A stretch of 64,000 nucleotides of DNA, from contig OZ244119.1 of assembly GCA_965215755.1 (NCBI GenBank), positions 3,410,001 through 3,474,000 on the forward strand. The letters run 5' to 3'. Below the pieces are notes generated by a model. It worked only from the letters and a program-made list of their open reading frames with translations, did no database searches and was not told where the DNA came from. Origin of the DNA: Tectiglobus sp965215755. Its GTDB lineage: Bacteria > Pseudomonadota > Alphaproteobacteria > Rhizobiales > Hyphomicrobiaceae. The position numbers and the translations under genes are program-made. Shown here one piece after another: positions 1 through 7,931 of this stretch. Numbering within the stretch: the first letter of the stretch is position 1; each line of letters starts with the position of its first letter.

Positions 1-38
1 GCAAATGCAGAGCGGGGCTCGTCGGGTTGCCCTGCCAG

Positions 39-533
39 CTATGATTGTAGCTCTGCGAGGATCTTTGCAAGCAGCTCCATCCCACTGGCCCAACCCTTGT
101 CCATACCTGCGATGGCATTTTCGAAACATGCAATCTCTGCTTCGCTCGCCTCATGCGGAACCCAGGTGAGACGCAAATCGGTTTTCCCGTTCGCTTCTGT
201 GAATGTCACCGTTGTCAGCAGAATGCGGGGCCAGTCCAGCATCATTGGATTGGCTGTAATGTTCCAGTCGGCGTCGCAGACAGCGTGCAATCAGACGAGG
301 CGCTCCGGGCGTTCGACGACTGTATATTCGACTCGTTGATAGTGGGCGTTGTCACCCCATTTCATTTCATTGAGCCACAATCCGCCAGGCTGGACATCGA
401 GCTTGTGGACGATTGTTTCAACGTTGGGGCCGTACCACCGTGAGAGTAATTCCGGCTCAGTCCAGGTGCGCCAGACAAGTTCGCGTGGGGCATCGAAACT
501 GCGCTCCAGAACATAGGTCGGCAGGTCAGTCAT
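39..533 (-). pseudogene. SRPBCC/AHSA1-family protein gene interrupted by an in-frame TGA
   Basis: Two stretches in the same frame on the minus strand together make one full-length AHSA1 (Hsp90 ATPase activator homologue) SRPBCC protein of about 164 codons. The N-terminal half shows FDAPRELVWRTWTEPELL and a WYGP motif. The C-terminal half shows TANPMMLDWPRILLT and LTWVPHEASEAE, typical of the family end. They are separated only by TGA at 291-293, in the context E-R-L-V-stop-L-H-A-V. From memory of the family a tryptophan sits here, so TGG to TGA is the simplest change. The start ATG at 533 overlaps the upstream ArsR stop (ATGACTGA), the usual ArsR-SRPBCC coupled pair. TGA ends other genes in this window, so recoding is unlikely. 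It is a nonsense pseudogene, a sequencing error or a readthrough case. Confidence 0.75.
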
Positions 534-903
534 TGTGGCTTGTTCCTTCGCTCGATGATTTGAGATCATTGAGGAGGTTGTCCAACTGGTCGAAGCTTCC
601 AGCCCAGAACTGTTTGAATTCTTCGAGCCAACTCACAGCCTCGGCCATCGGCTTGGCGCATAGCTTGGCCGGCCTTCGCTGTTTTTCGATAGTGCGCTCG
701 ATGAGCCCTGCATTCTCAAGAACCCGAAGATGCTTTGAGACTGCGGGCTGGCTAATTGCAAATGGCTCGGCCAATTCATTGACAGTGGCGGTGCCATTCG
801 CCAATCGGGTCAGAATTGCCCTCCGAGTGGGATCGGCGAGAGCTGCGAACACGGCGTCAAGATTGTGGCTGGGTGGCTGACCAGATGTATTTTTAATAAC
901 CAT
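526..903 (-). CDS. ArsR-family winged-helix transcriptional regulator
   Basis: The 125-residue protein has the ArsR winged-helix pattern: FAALADPTRRAILTRL near residue 20, then a recognition-helix segment ISQPAVSKHLRVLENAGLI near residues 50-68. No metal-binding ELCVCDL-type motif is visible. It therefore belongs with the ArsR subgroup that is co-transcribed with SRPBCC proteins rather than with the arsenic sensors. The ATG at 903 lies inside a palindrome that could be its own operator. Its stop overlaps the start of the downstream SRPBCC gene by 8 nt. It is likely an autorepressor of the pair, with an unknown ligand. Confidence 0.9.
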   Translation of the reverse strand: MVIKNTSGQPPSHNLDAVFAALADPTRRAILTRLANGTATVNELAEPFAISQPAVSKHLRVLENAGLIERTIEKQRRPAKLCAKPMAEAVSWLEEFKQFWAGSFDQLDNLLNDLKSSSEGTSHND

Positions 904-927
904 ATAGTTATATATCTATTTAGTTAT
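896..927 (-). promoter_or_regulatory. Candidate ArsR operator over the start codon
   Basis: ATAACCATATAGTTAT at 896-911 is a 16-bp palindrome with 7 of 8 pairs matching. It spans the ATG of the ArsR gene. A second TAGTTAT half-site lies at 921-927, 16 bp from the first in direct repeat. The AT-rich stretch stands out from its GC-rich surroundings. Autorepression is inferred from the position. Confidence 0.45.
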
Positions 928-1021
928 GCAATAGTCAATAGGAACTGCTCCGACCGGCGGCGCTTTTCTACCGTGTCTGCGTTTTTTTGCCGTCGTAATT
1001 TTTGAGGTTGGTGGGGCGTTC

Positions 1022-1495
1022 CTAAGGAATGAAGGCCTGGACTTGCTTGACGCGCTTGAGGGCGAAGCTGGAGCGTGACTGGCGCAGACCGGGGATACGG
1101 AAAAGCTTTTCGCGCATGAACGCCTCATAGCCTGTTGTTCCCGACGCTGCGACCTTGATCAAATAATCGTACTCCCCGGTCATCAGATAGACTTCGAGGA
1201 CTTCCGGCATAGCTGCGAGATGTGCCTCGAAATTTTCCAGAACGTCTTCATCGTGGTGGTCCAGAGAGATCTCACAAAAGATCACCTCTGTAACGCCAAG
1301 CTGCTTGCCGTTGATCCGGGTCGTGTAGCCTTCGATCACGCCCTCGTCTTCGAGCCGCTTGACCCGCTGCCAACAAGGACTTTTCGACAAGCCAATCTGA
1401 TCGGCCAGATCGCTGTTGGTGATACGGCCGTCGTCTACAAGCGCTTTGAGGATTCTGCGATCTGTTTCGTCAAGCTTGCGCACGGGGTGATCCAA
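1022..1495 (-). CDS. bkdR: Lrp/AsnC-family regulator, probable BkdR
   Basis: The protein is up to 157 residues and has the Lrp/AsnC layout. An N-terminal HTH contains LDETDRRILKAL and a recognition helix LSKSPCWQRVKRLEDEGVI. A C-terminal RAM ligand-binding domain contains VYLMTGEYDYLIKV near residues 103-116. The start is uncertain: TTG at 1495 or GTG at 1483, neither with a clear ribosome-binding site. It lies divergent to the branched-chain 2-oxoacid dehydrogenase operon, as Pseudomonas bkdR does. A role in activating that operon in response to branched-chain amino acids is inferred from family and position. Confidence 0.85.
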   Translation of the reverse strand: MDHPVRKLDETDRRILKALVDDGRITNSDLADQIGLSKSPCWQRVKRLEDEGVIEGYTTRINGKQLGVTEVIFCEISLDHHDEDVLENFEAHLAAMPEVLEVYLMTGEYDYLIKVAASGTTGYEAFMREKLFRIPGLRQSRSSFALKRVKQVQAFIP

Positions 1496-1605
1496 ATGTT
1501 GGGCGTTTATTTTTCAACTTTCGAGGAAATCATTCTGCAAAATCGCACTTCACCGATCATTTTGGAAGCATGTTCTCCTGGTTCTTGCTTAAAGTGTTTG
1601 TGTTG

Positions 1606-1619
1606 CCGTTTCGAAACGG
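1606..1619. promoter_or_regulatory. Perfect 14-bp palindrome between bkdR and bkdA1
   Basis: CCGTTTCGAAACGG at 1606-1619 is a perfect palindrome in the 263-bp divergent intergenic region, 110 bp upstream of the regulator start and 140 bp upstream of bkdA1. Its position and symmetry suit a binding site for a dimeric regulator. The Lrp protein is one candidate, but Lrp sites are usually degenerate and AT-rich, so another regulator is possible. Confidence 0.4.
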
Positions 1620-1758
1620 TGATCGTCAGCTGTTGAATTGTACATTTGTGAGTGTGGTGATGTGATCGCGGCGACTATGGTGTGGATCGATCCAGTTGGT
1701 TGACCGCACCGATGTTGCCTGACGGCTTAGATCTGTGGGTTTGAGAGGTTCAGACATC

Positions 1759-2991
1759 ATGAGCAGCAAATTCCAGCTTTCCCTACATGTACCGGAGCCA
1801 GAATGGCGGCCCGGAGATACGCCTGACTTTTCGCAGGTTGATATTCCGCGTGCGGGCACAGTTGACCGGCCACCTGTTGATGTGGATCCCAGCGATATTC
1901 GGGACTACGCCTTCACGATCATTAGGGTGCTCAATCGCGAAGGAGAGGCCGTCGGCCCTTGGGCCGGAACGCTCAGTGATGACGAGCTGAAAGACGGTTT
2001 GCGCTATATGATGCTGCTCCGTGCATTCGATGCTCGGATGCTGAATGCACAACGCCAGGGCAAGACATCATTCATGATGCAGCACCTCGGCGAGGAGGCG
2101 ATTAGCACCGCGTTCCGGCGTGCGCTCGATGACGGTGATATGAATTTTCCGACGTATCGGCAGGCCGGGCTATTGATAGCGGGTGGCTACCCGATCGTCG
2201 ACATGATGAACCAGATTTTTTCGAATGATAAGGACCCGCTTTCTGGCCGTCAGTTGCCGATTCTCTATTCGTCAAAAGAGTATGGGTTCTTCTCGATCTC
2301 GGGCAATCTCGGGACACAATTTATTCAAGCCGTTGGATGGGGAATGGCGTCTGCGATTGCCGGTGATACCAAGATTGCTGCTGGTTGGATTGGTGACGGT
2401 TCAACGGCGGAAAACGACTTTCACGCAGCGCTTGTTTTTGCTTCGACGTATCGGGCGCCCGTCATCCTCAATATTGTGAACAATCAGTGGGCGATATCAA
2501 CTTTTCAGGGTATTGCACGAGGCGGATCCGGGACGTTTGCGGCACGCGGGCATGGCTTTGGTATTCCGTCACTACGCGTTGATGGCAATGACTATCTTGC
2601 CGTGCATGCGGTTGCAAAATGGGCGGCAGAGCGGGCGCGTCGCAACCTTGGACCGACCCTGATTGAATACGTTACTTATCGAGCAGGTGGGCATTCAACA
2701 GCGGATGATCCGTCGGCTTATCGGCCCAAGGAAGAAGGTGATGCCTGGCCTTTGGGAGATCCAATTCTCCGGCTCAAAACCCACCTGATCAAACGTGGGC
2801 TGTGGTCGGAAGAACGCCACACGCAGGCCGAGGCCGAAGTGATGGATGAGGTCAAGGCTGCGCAGAAGGAAGCAGAAGCCAACGGCACGCTCAACTCAGG
2901 AACGCCGCCATCACCACGCGACATGTTTGAAAAGGTCTACGAGACAATGCCGCCGCATTTGATCAAGCAGCGGCAGGAAGCGGGGTTCTAA
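1759..2991 (+). CDS. bkdA1: Branched-chain 2-oxoacid dehydrogenase E1 alpha
   Basis: This 410-residue thiamine-diphosphate E1 alpha subunit decarboxylates the 2-oxoacids from leucine, isoleucine and valine with its E1 beta partner. The N-terminal extension with LHVPEPEWRPGDTPDFS and VGPWAG is characteristic of BkdA1 rather than pyruvate dehydrogenase. The ThDP/Mg motif GDGSTAENDF...NN lies in the middle, and YRAGGHSTADDPS is the phosphorylation-loop region of the family. The ATG at 1759 was chosen because GAGAGG lies 10 nt upstream and the protein then starts at the conserved N-terminus. Three nucleotides separate its stop from the E1 beta start, so they share a transcript. Confidence 0.95.
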   Translation: MSSKFQLSLHVPEPEWRPGDTPDFSQVDIPRAGTVDRPPVDVDPSDIRDYAFTIIRVLNREGEAVGPWAGTLSDDELKDGLRYMMLLRAFDARMLNAQRQGKTSFMMQHLGEEAISTAFRRALDDGDMNFPTYRQAGLLIAGGYPIVDMMNQIFSNDKDPLSGRQLPILYSSKEYGFFSISGNLGTQFIQAVGWGMASAIAGDTKIAAGWIGDGSTAENDFHAALVFASTYRAPVILNIVNNQWAISTFQGIARGGSGTFAARGHGFGIPSLRVDGNDYLAVHAVAKWAAERARRNLGPTLIEYVTYRAGGHSTADDPSAYRPKEEGDAWPLGDPILRLKTHLIKRGLWSEERHTQAEAEVMDEVKAAQKEAEANGTLNSGTPPSPRDMFEKVYETMPPHLIKQRQEAGF

Positions 2992-2994
2992 GTC

Positions 2995-4017
2995 ATGAGC
3001 ACTCCAACCCGTATGTCTATGATTGAGGCCATCCAGAGCGCGCATGACGTTTCCATGGGGCGTGATGAGCGCGTCGTTGTCTTTGGCGAGGACGTTGGAT
3101 TTTTCGGCGGGGTCTTTCGATGCACCGCAGGCCTTCAGAAAAAGTATGGTGCGCAACGCTGCTTCGATACGCCCATCAGTGAGTCGGGTATTATCGGTGC
3201 TGCAATCGGGATGGCTGCATATGGCATGAAGCCCTGTGTTGAGATCCAGTTCGCTGACTACGTTTACCCGGCTTATGATCAGATCGTCTCAGAGGCGGCA
3301 CGCATCCGCCATCGTTCAGCAGGAGACTTTACCTGCCCCATAGTCATCCGGATGCCCACCGGTGGCGGGATTTTCGGTGGCCAGACCCACAGTCAAAGTC
3401 CTGAGGCTCTGTTTACACACGTCTCCGGATTGAAGACGGTTATTCCGTCAAATCCGTATGATGCCAAGGGACTGCTCATCGCAGCCATCGAATGCCCCGA
3501 TCCGGTCATCTTCCTGGAACCCAAGCGTCTCTATAATGGACCGTTTGATGGCCATCACGACCGGCCTTTGAAACCATGGAAGGATCATCCCACCGGAGAA
3601 GTGCCTGAAGGACACTACACCGTGGAGTTGGGCAAGGCTGCGGTTCGGCGTGAAGGCAGCGATGTGACGATCATTGCCTACGGGACGATGGTTTATGTCG
3701 CTGAGGCAGCGCTTGAAGAAACCGGCCTTGATGGCGAGATCATCGACCTTCGGACGCTGTTGCCTCTTGATGTTGAGACAATTGCGAAATCCGTACGTAA
3801 GACCGGCCGCTGTGTCATCGTTCATGAAGCAACACGGACATCTGGGTTTGGCGCTGAACTCACCGCGGTCGTGCAGGAGGAGTGCTTTTATTCACTGGAG
3901 TCACCGATCGAACGGGTTACCGGATGGGATACACCTTATCCGCATGCACAGGAGTGGGACTACTTCCCCGGTCCGGACCGGCTCGCGCGGGCGCTTCAGA
4001 AAGTGATGGAGGAGTAG
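2995..4017 (+). CDS. bkdA2: Branched-chain 2-oxoacid dehydrogenase E1 beta
   Basis: This 340-residue E1 beta subunit forms the alpha2-beta2 E1 heterotetramer and contributes the ThDP pyrimidine-binding half of the site. Visible family signatures are VVFGEDVGFFGGVF near residue 27, DTPISESGIIGAAIG near 58, and QFADYVYPAYDQIVSEAA near 86. The C-terminal transketolase domain begins near residue 215 (VTIIAYGTMVYVA). Length and motifs match bacterial BkdA2. It is the second gene of the operon, and its TAG is followed immediately by the E2 ATG. Confidence 0.95.
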   Translation: MSTPTRMSMIEAIQSAHDVSMGRDERVVVFGEDVGFFGGVFRCTAGLQKKYGAQRCFDTPISESGIIGAAIGMAAYGMKPCVEIQFADYVYPAYDQIVSEAARIRHRSAGDFTCPIVIRMPTGGGIFGGQTHSQSPEALFTHVSGLKTVIPSNPYDAKGLLIAAIECPDPVIFLEPKRLYNGPFDGHHDRPLKPWKDHPTGEVPEGHYTVELGKAAVRREGSDVTIIAYGTMVYVAEAALEETGLDGEIIDLRTLLPLDVETIAKSVRKTGRCVIVHEATRTSGFGAELTAVVQEECFYSLESPIERVTGWDTPYPHAQEWDYFPGPDRLARALQKVMEE

Positions 4018-5334
4018 ATGGGGGTCTATGCCATTAAACTTCCTGATGTCGGAGAAGGGATTGCTGAGGCGGAACTTATCGAGTGGAACGTCGCGATCGG
4101 TGATGTGGTCCGCGAAGATGATGTTATCGCATCCGTTATGACCGACAAGGCCAATATCGAGATCCCCTCCTCGGTTTCGGGTAAGGTGCTCTGGCTTGGT
4201 GCTGATGTGGGCGAGACGGTTGCTGTTGGCGCAGATCTCATTCGGCTGGAGATTGATGGCGAAGGGAATGCTGCGGCTGAGCCGGATGATGACGCCGATG
4301 AAGCACAAGCATCCATGGCTGATGTCCCTGGTGACGATCAGAGGCCAGCTGCGACTGAGCCCGACGCGGAACAAGCAAAGACTAAAAGGTCATCGACGCT
4401 TACAGAAGTTGATGCCTCACAGAGCATTACTTCCGTGCGTGCGGAGAAAGCCTCTACCAACCGTCGTGTTTTGGCGGCGCCATCTGTTCGCAAACAGGCC
4501 AGGGACGCCGGTGTGGATCTTCATGACGTCTCTGGTTCGGGACCCGCGGGACGTGTCACCCATGATGACCTGAAGCAATTTCTGGAAGGCGATCGTACAA
4601 GCGGATCTGGGGCCCGCAAGGGCGCAAAGAACCGGCACGTCGAGCAAATTAAGGTCGTGGGGATGCGGCGGCGTATCGCCGAGAAAATGGCACTTGCCAA
4701 ATCCAAGATTCCGCACATCACGATTGTCGAAGAAATTGATGTCACAAATCTTGAGGACCTTCGCGCTGAACTCAATACGACACACGAAGGCTCACGCGCC
4801 AAGCTGACAATCTTGCCATTCGTCATGAAGGCAATTGTTGAAGCAGTCCGCGAGCAACCCGCGCTCAACGCCCACTTTGATGATGATGCCGGGGTGATCA
4901 ATCAATACGGCGGCGTTCATATCGGGATCGCGACGCAAACGCCGAATGGACTGGTGGTTCCGGTTGTTCGTCATGCTGAAGCGCATTCTCTTTGGGATAG
5001 TGCTGGTGAAATTCTGAGGCTCTCATCTGAAGCGCGTGACGGTAAAGCGGCTCGCGAAGATCTATCAGGCTCCACCATCACGATTACTTCGCTCGGTCCG
5101 TTGGGTGCCATAGCCACAACTCCGATCATCAATCATCCCGAAGTGGCGATCGTCGGTATCAACAAGATTGCCGTTCGGCCTTGGTGGGATGGACAGCAGT
5201 TCATGCCACGAAAGATGATGAATTTATCGTGCAGTTTCGATCACAGAGTGATCGATGGCTGGGACGCCGCGGTGTTTGTGCAAAAGCTGAAGTCGCTGCT
5301 GGAGCGGCCGGCCATGTTGTTTGTGGGGAGCTGA
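4018..5334 (+). CDS. bkdB: Branched-chain 2-oxoacid dehydrogenase E2 (dihydrolipoyl acyltransferase)
   Basis: This 438-residue E2 core transfers the acyl group from lipoyl to CoA, giving isovaleryl-, isobutyryl- or 2-methylbutyryl-CoA. One lipoyl domain covers residues 1-78, with the lipoylated lysine expected at K44 in VMTDKANIEI. An acidic/Ala linker follows. The peripheral E3-binding domain (APSVRKQARDAGVDL...GRVTHDDL) lies near residues 153-190. The C-terminal catalytic domain ends with HRVIDGWD (His409, Asp413 catalytic). The start directly abuts the E1 beta stop. Having a single lipoyl domain is normal for bacterial BkdB. Confidence 0.95.
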   Translation: MGVYAIKLPDVGEGIAEAELIEWNVAIGDVVREDDVIASVMTDKANIEIPSSVSGKVLWLGADVGETVAVGADLIRLEIDGEGNAAAEPDDDADEAQASMADVPGDDQRPAATEPDAEQAKTKRSSTLTEVDASQSITSVRAEKASTNRRVLAAPSVRKQARDAGVDLHDVSGSGPAGRVTHDDLKQFLEGDRTSGSGARKGAKNRHVEQIKVVGMRRRIAEKMALAKSKIPHITIVEEIDVTNLEDLRAELNTTHEGSRAKLTILPFVMKAIVEAVREQPALNAHFDDDAGVINQYGGVHIGIATQTPNGLVVPVVRHAEAHSLWDSAGEILRLSSEARDGKAAREDLSGSTITITSLGPLGAIATTPIINHPEVAIVGINKIAVRPWWDGQQFMPRKMMNLSCSFDHRVIDGWDAAVFVQKLKSLLERPAMLFVGS

Positions 5335-5337
5335 GCC

Positions 5338-6726
5338 ATGGACAGCATATCATGCAAGCTGTTGATCATTGGTGCCGGCCCAGGTGGCTATGTCTGTGCC
5401 ATCCGGGCAGGCCAGCTTGGGATCGAGACCGTTATCGTCGATGAGGGTGATCTTGGTGGTACCTGCCTAAATGTGGGTTGTATTCCATCAAAGGCGCTGA
5501 TCCATGCCGCTGATGAATACCACAAGGTCAGGGTACTTGGCTCAGCATCGCCACTTGGGATTTCAGCTGACAATGCGGCTATTGATTTCGGCCGGACCAT
5601 CGCCTGGAAAGATGGAATTGTTCGACGGCTTAATACGGGTGTTGGTGGTCTTCTCAAGAAGGCCAAGGTGAAGACGCTGAAGGGACGGGCACGCTTCATT
5701 GATGGCAAGACGGTCATTGTCGCAGGAGACGAACAAGATACGCGCGTGCGGGCCAAGGCCATCGTCATCGCAACTGGGTCGGCGCCGTTTGAGCTGCCGG
5801 CAATCCCCTTTGGTGGCGACGTCATTTCATCAACGGAGGCGTTGAGTCTAACCGTTGTGCCCGATCGTCTCGCTGTGGTTGGCGGCGGATACATCGGGAT
5901 GGAGATCGGGACCGCCTTTGCGAAGCTTGGCTCTGATGTCACCGTTGTCGAAGCTGAAGATCGTATTCTGCCGCAGTATGACTCCGACCTCGTTGCTCCT
6001 GTTGCGCAGAGATTTGCAGCGCTGGGTGGCCAGATCGTGACAGGCGCCCGTGCGCAGAGCTACACGGATGGACACCTTGAAATTGAAGAGGCGGAGAATG
6101 GCAGTTCCACAATTGCAGCGGACAAAATCTTGATTGCTGTGGGGCGGCGACCGCGGACGCAGGGTGTCGGCATCGAGGAACTCAGCCTCACGATGGATGG
6201 TCCATTCGTCCAGATTGATGATGCGTGCCAGACATCCATGCACGGTGTTTATGCGATTGGTGATGTCACCGGCGAACCAATGTTGGCGCATAGGGCCATG
6301 GCCCAGGGTGAGATGGTCGCCGAGATCATCGCCGGCCGTGACCGAAGTTGGGACAAAGCTTGTATCCCGGCTGTGTGCTTTACAGATCCTGAAATTGTGA
6401 CAGTCGGGCAATCGCTTGCCGAGGCGGAGGCTGGTGGTGATGATGTTACCGCCGTGATGTGCCCGTTCCAGGCCAACGGTCGCGCAATGACGATGGAACG
6501 TGAAGACGGATTCGTGCGTGTGATTGCGCGGAGTGATGATCGTGTGATCGTCGGCTTGCAGGCCGTTGGCGTTGGTGTCGCTGAGCTATCCGCCACGTTT
6601 GCGTTGGCCATTGAGATGGGCGCTGTGGTTGAAGACATCGCTGCAACAATTCATGCTCATCCGACGCTGAGTGAAGGCTTTCATGAAGCCTGCCTCAGGA
6701 CACTCGGACACGCGCTGCACATTTAG
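5338..6726 (+). CDS. lpdA: Dihydrolipoyl dehydrogenase (E3)
   Basis: This 462-residue FAD-dependent disulfide reductase reoxidises dihydrolipoyl-E2 with NAD+. It shows the FAD dinucleotide fold IGAGPGGYVCAIRAG near residue 11, the redox-active disulfide GGTCLNVGC (Cys43 and Cys48), the NAD fold VVGGGYIGMEIG near residue 181, and the C-terminal HAHPTLSE with the catalytic His. It is the last gene of the operon, 3 nt after E2, so this E3 probably serves the branched-chain complex (Pseudomonas would call it LpdV). Sharing with other 2-oxoacid complexes cannot be excluded. Confidence 0.95.
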   Translation: MDSISCKLLIIGAGPGGYVCAIRAGQLGIETVIVDEGDLGGTCLNVGCIPSKALIHAADEYHKVRVLGSASPLGISADNAAIDFGRTIAWKDGIVRRLNTGVGGLLKKAKVKTLKGRARFIDGKTVIVAGDEQDTRVRAKAIVIATGSAPFELPAIPFGGDVISSTEALSLTVVPDRLAVVGGGYIGMEIGTAFAKLGSDVTVVEAEDRILPQYDSDLVAPVAQRFAALGGQIVTGARAQSYTDGHLEIEEAENGSSTIAADKILIAVGRRPRTQGVGIEELSLTMDGPFVQIDDACQTSMHGVYAIGDVTGEPMLAHRAMAQGEMVAEIIAGRDRSWDKACIPAVCFTDPEIVTVGQSLAEAEAGGDDVTAVMCPFQANGRAMTMEREDGFVRVIARSDDRVIVGLQAVGVGVAELSATFALAIEMGAVVEDIAATIHAHPTLSEGFHEACLRTLGHALHI

Positions 6727-6777
6727 TTCTGGCAGGTTTTGGCTGATGCTGCGTCTTGTGCCTCTGCTTGAAGAACG

Positions 6778-7641
6778 CTAGTAGCGCTTGCCTTTTTGCG
6801 CTGGGTCTGCGCCGTCGTAAAGGACGCGACGCTTGATCTCGGCATCCTGTCGACAAAGCTCGAAATCTTCGTCTCGAAGACGACCTTGAGGAGGTTGTGC
6901 AATTTTGAAGTGGCCGTAGGTGTCTTCGCCACTAACAAGGGCAACGAGTGATTTGTCACCTGTGGTCTGCTTCATCGACGTTTTAATGTAGCGAATGGCC
7001 GACCCGATGCGGCGATCGTTGGTTGTGTTGGGGCCGGATGCATGAAACAGATGGCCGTGATGCATTGATGCCTGGCCGGTCTCCAGCTCTGCAGCAACTC
7101 CATCTTCCTCGTTGACGTCAACTGCGATTTCCTGGCCGCGGGTCAGGAGGTTGTTGTCGTCAAAGGTATCCTTGTGCGCGACCAGTTTGAGCTTGTGTGA
7201 CCCTGGCACGAATTTCATACATCCACTCGCCGTGTTGGCCGGTGACAGAGCAACCCAGCATGTGGTCTCCTCGACGTCATCCAGTCCCCAGTAAGTCAGG
7301 TCCTGGTGCCAGCTGACGATCTTTGGCGAGTTGGCTTCCTTGATGAAGAGACCCGAACTCCACACCATGAGGTCCGGGCCGAGGATGGCGGATGCGGCTG
7401 CAACGAGTTTCTCATTGCGAATAAGCTTGTCGAACGATGGCAGGAGCTGAGACGGATACGAGCGCAGAAGTGCAAGACGTTCGGGATCGTTGGCGAGTTC
7501 TGCCTCTGCAGCCTCAAGGTCTGCACGTACGGCTTCTGCTTCATCTTTGGGCATGACATCGATCGGAAAGACAAAACCGTCTCGATCATAGGTTTCTGCG
7601 ATCCTGTCGGTCGTGCCATGCCGTGCTTCGGTAACAGCCAT
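6778..7641 (-). CDS. Phytanoyl-CoA dioxygenase (PhyH) family protein
   Basis: This 287-residue protein looks like a non-haem Fe(II)/2-oxoglutarate oxygenase of the PhyH family. The HxD iron ligands are visible in SWHQDLTYW near residue 117. The distal histidine lies in HHGHLFHASGPN near 200, followed by an arginine (NDRRIG) that would bind 2-oxoglutarate. GAGGAAG precedes the ATG at 7641. It is convergent with the bkd operon, with only 51 bp between the stops. The substrate is not evident. PhyH members act on many small molecules besides phytanoyl-CoA, so the name should not be taken literally. Confidence 0.85.
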   Translation of the reverse strand: MAVTEARHGTTDRIAETYDRDGFVFPIDVMPKDEAEAVRADLEAAEAELANDPERLALLRSYPSQLLPSFDKLIRNEKLVAAASAILGPDLMVWSSGLFIKEANSPKIVSWHQDLTYWGLDDVEETTCWVALSPANTASGCMKFVPGSHKLKLVAHKDTFDDNNLLTRGQEIAVDVNEEDGVAAELETGQASMHHGHLFHASGPNTTNDRRIGSAIRYIKTSMKQTTGDKSLVALVSGEDTYGHFKIAQPPQGRLRDEDFELCRQDAEIKRRVLYDGADPAQKGKRY

Positions 7642-7931
7642 GGTAAGCTTCCTCTTGGTCCTATTCTGCTTTGGATTGGATCATCATGTTTTTGGTTGCA
7701 TCTGTAAAACAGTTATTGCTGTGCCTCGCCTAACGATTGTCGCTCGGTAGCTGGTGAACTTGCTGATCGGATAAGATATCACAAGGAATGTCCGCTTTGT
7801 CGGTCTCGGCAAGGTTGGCGCCAAATTGACCGGAAACGTGCGGCGGAGAGGCCGGGAAGACGGACTGGTCAAGATCGAAGACGAGCGCGAGATCAAGACG
7901 CTGCATTGGGCCTGAGGCTTGTATAAGGAGA
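7642..7931. other. Gene-poor gap with a possible dehydrogenase relic
   Basis: The 290 bases between the PhyH-family start and the aldo/keto reductase stop hold no convincing complete gene. On the plus strand, 7775-7915 reads open in one frame and contains RFVGLGKVGAKLTGN, a good Rossmann GxGxxGxxxxG fingerprint like the first strand-helix of 3-hydroxyisobutyrate or 6-phosphogluconate dehydrogenases. It then diverges and stops. There is no start codon and an in-frame TAA lies just upstream. It may be a decayed fragment or a coincidence. Confidence 0.3.

Noticed and set aside
39..533. TGA decoded as tryptophan (genetic code change)
   Set aside because: TGA ends well-supported genes in this window, such as the methylcrotonyl-CoA carboxylase alpha and GMC 2 genes, so a code change is not credible.
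6727..6790. CGCTAGTAGCG followed by a short T-run as a terminator between lpdA and the PhyH-family gene
   Set aside because: The arms are 5 bp around a single base, which cannot form a stable hairpin loop.
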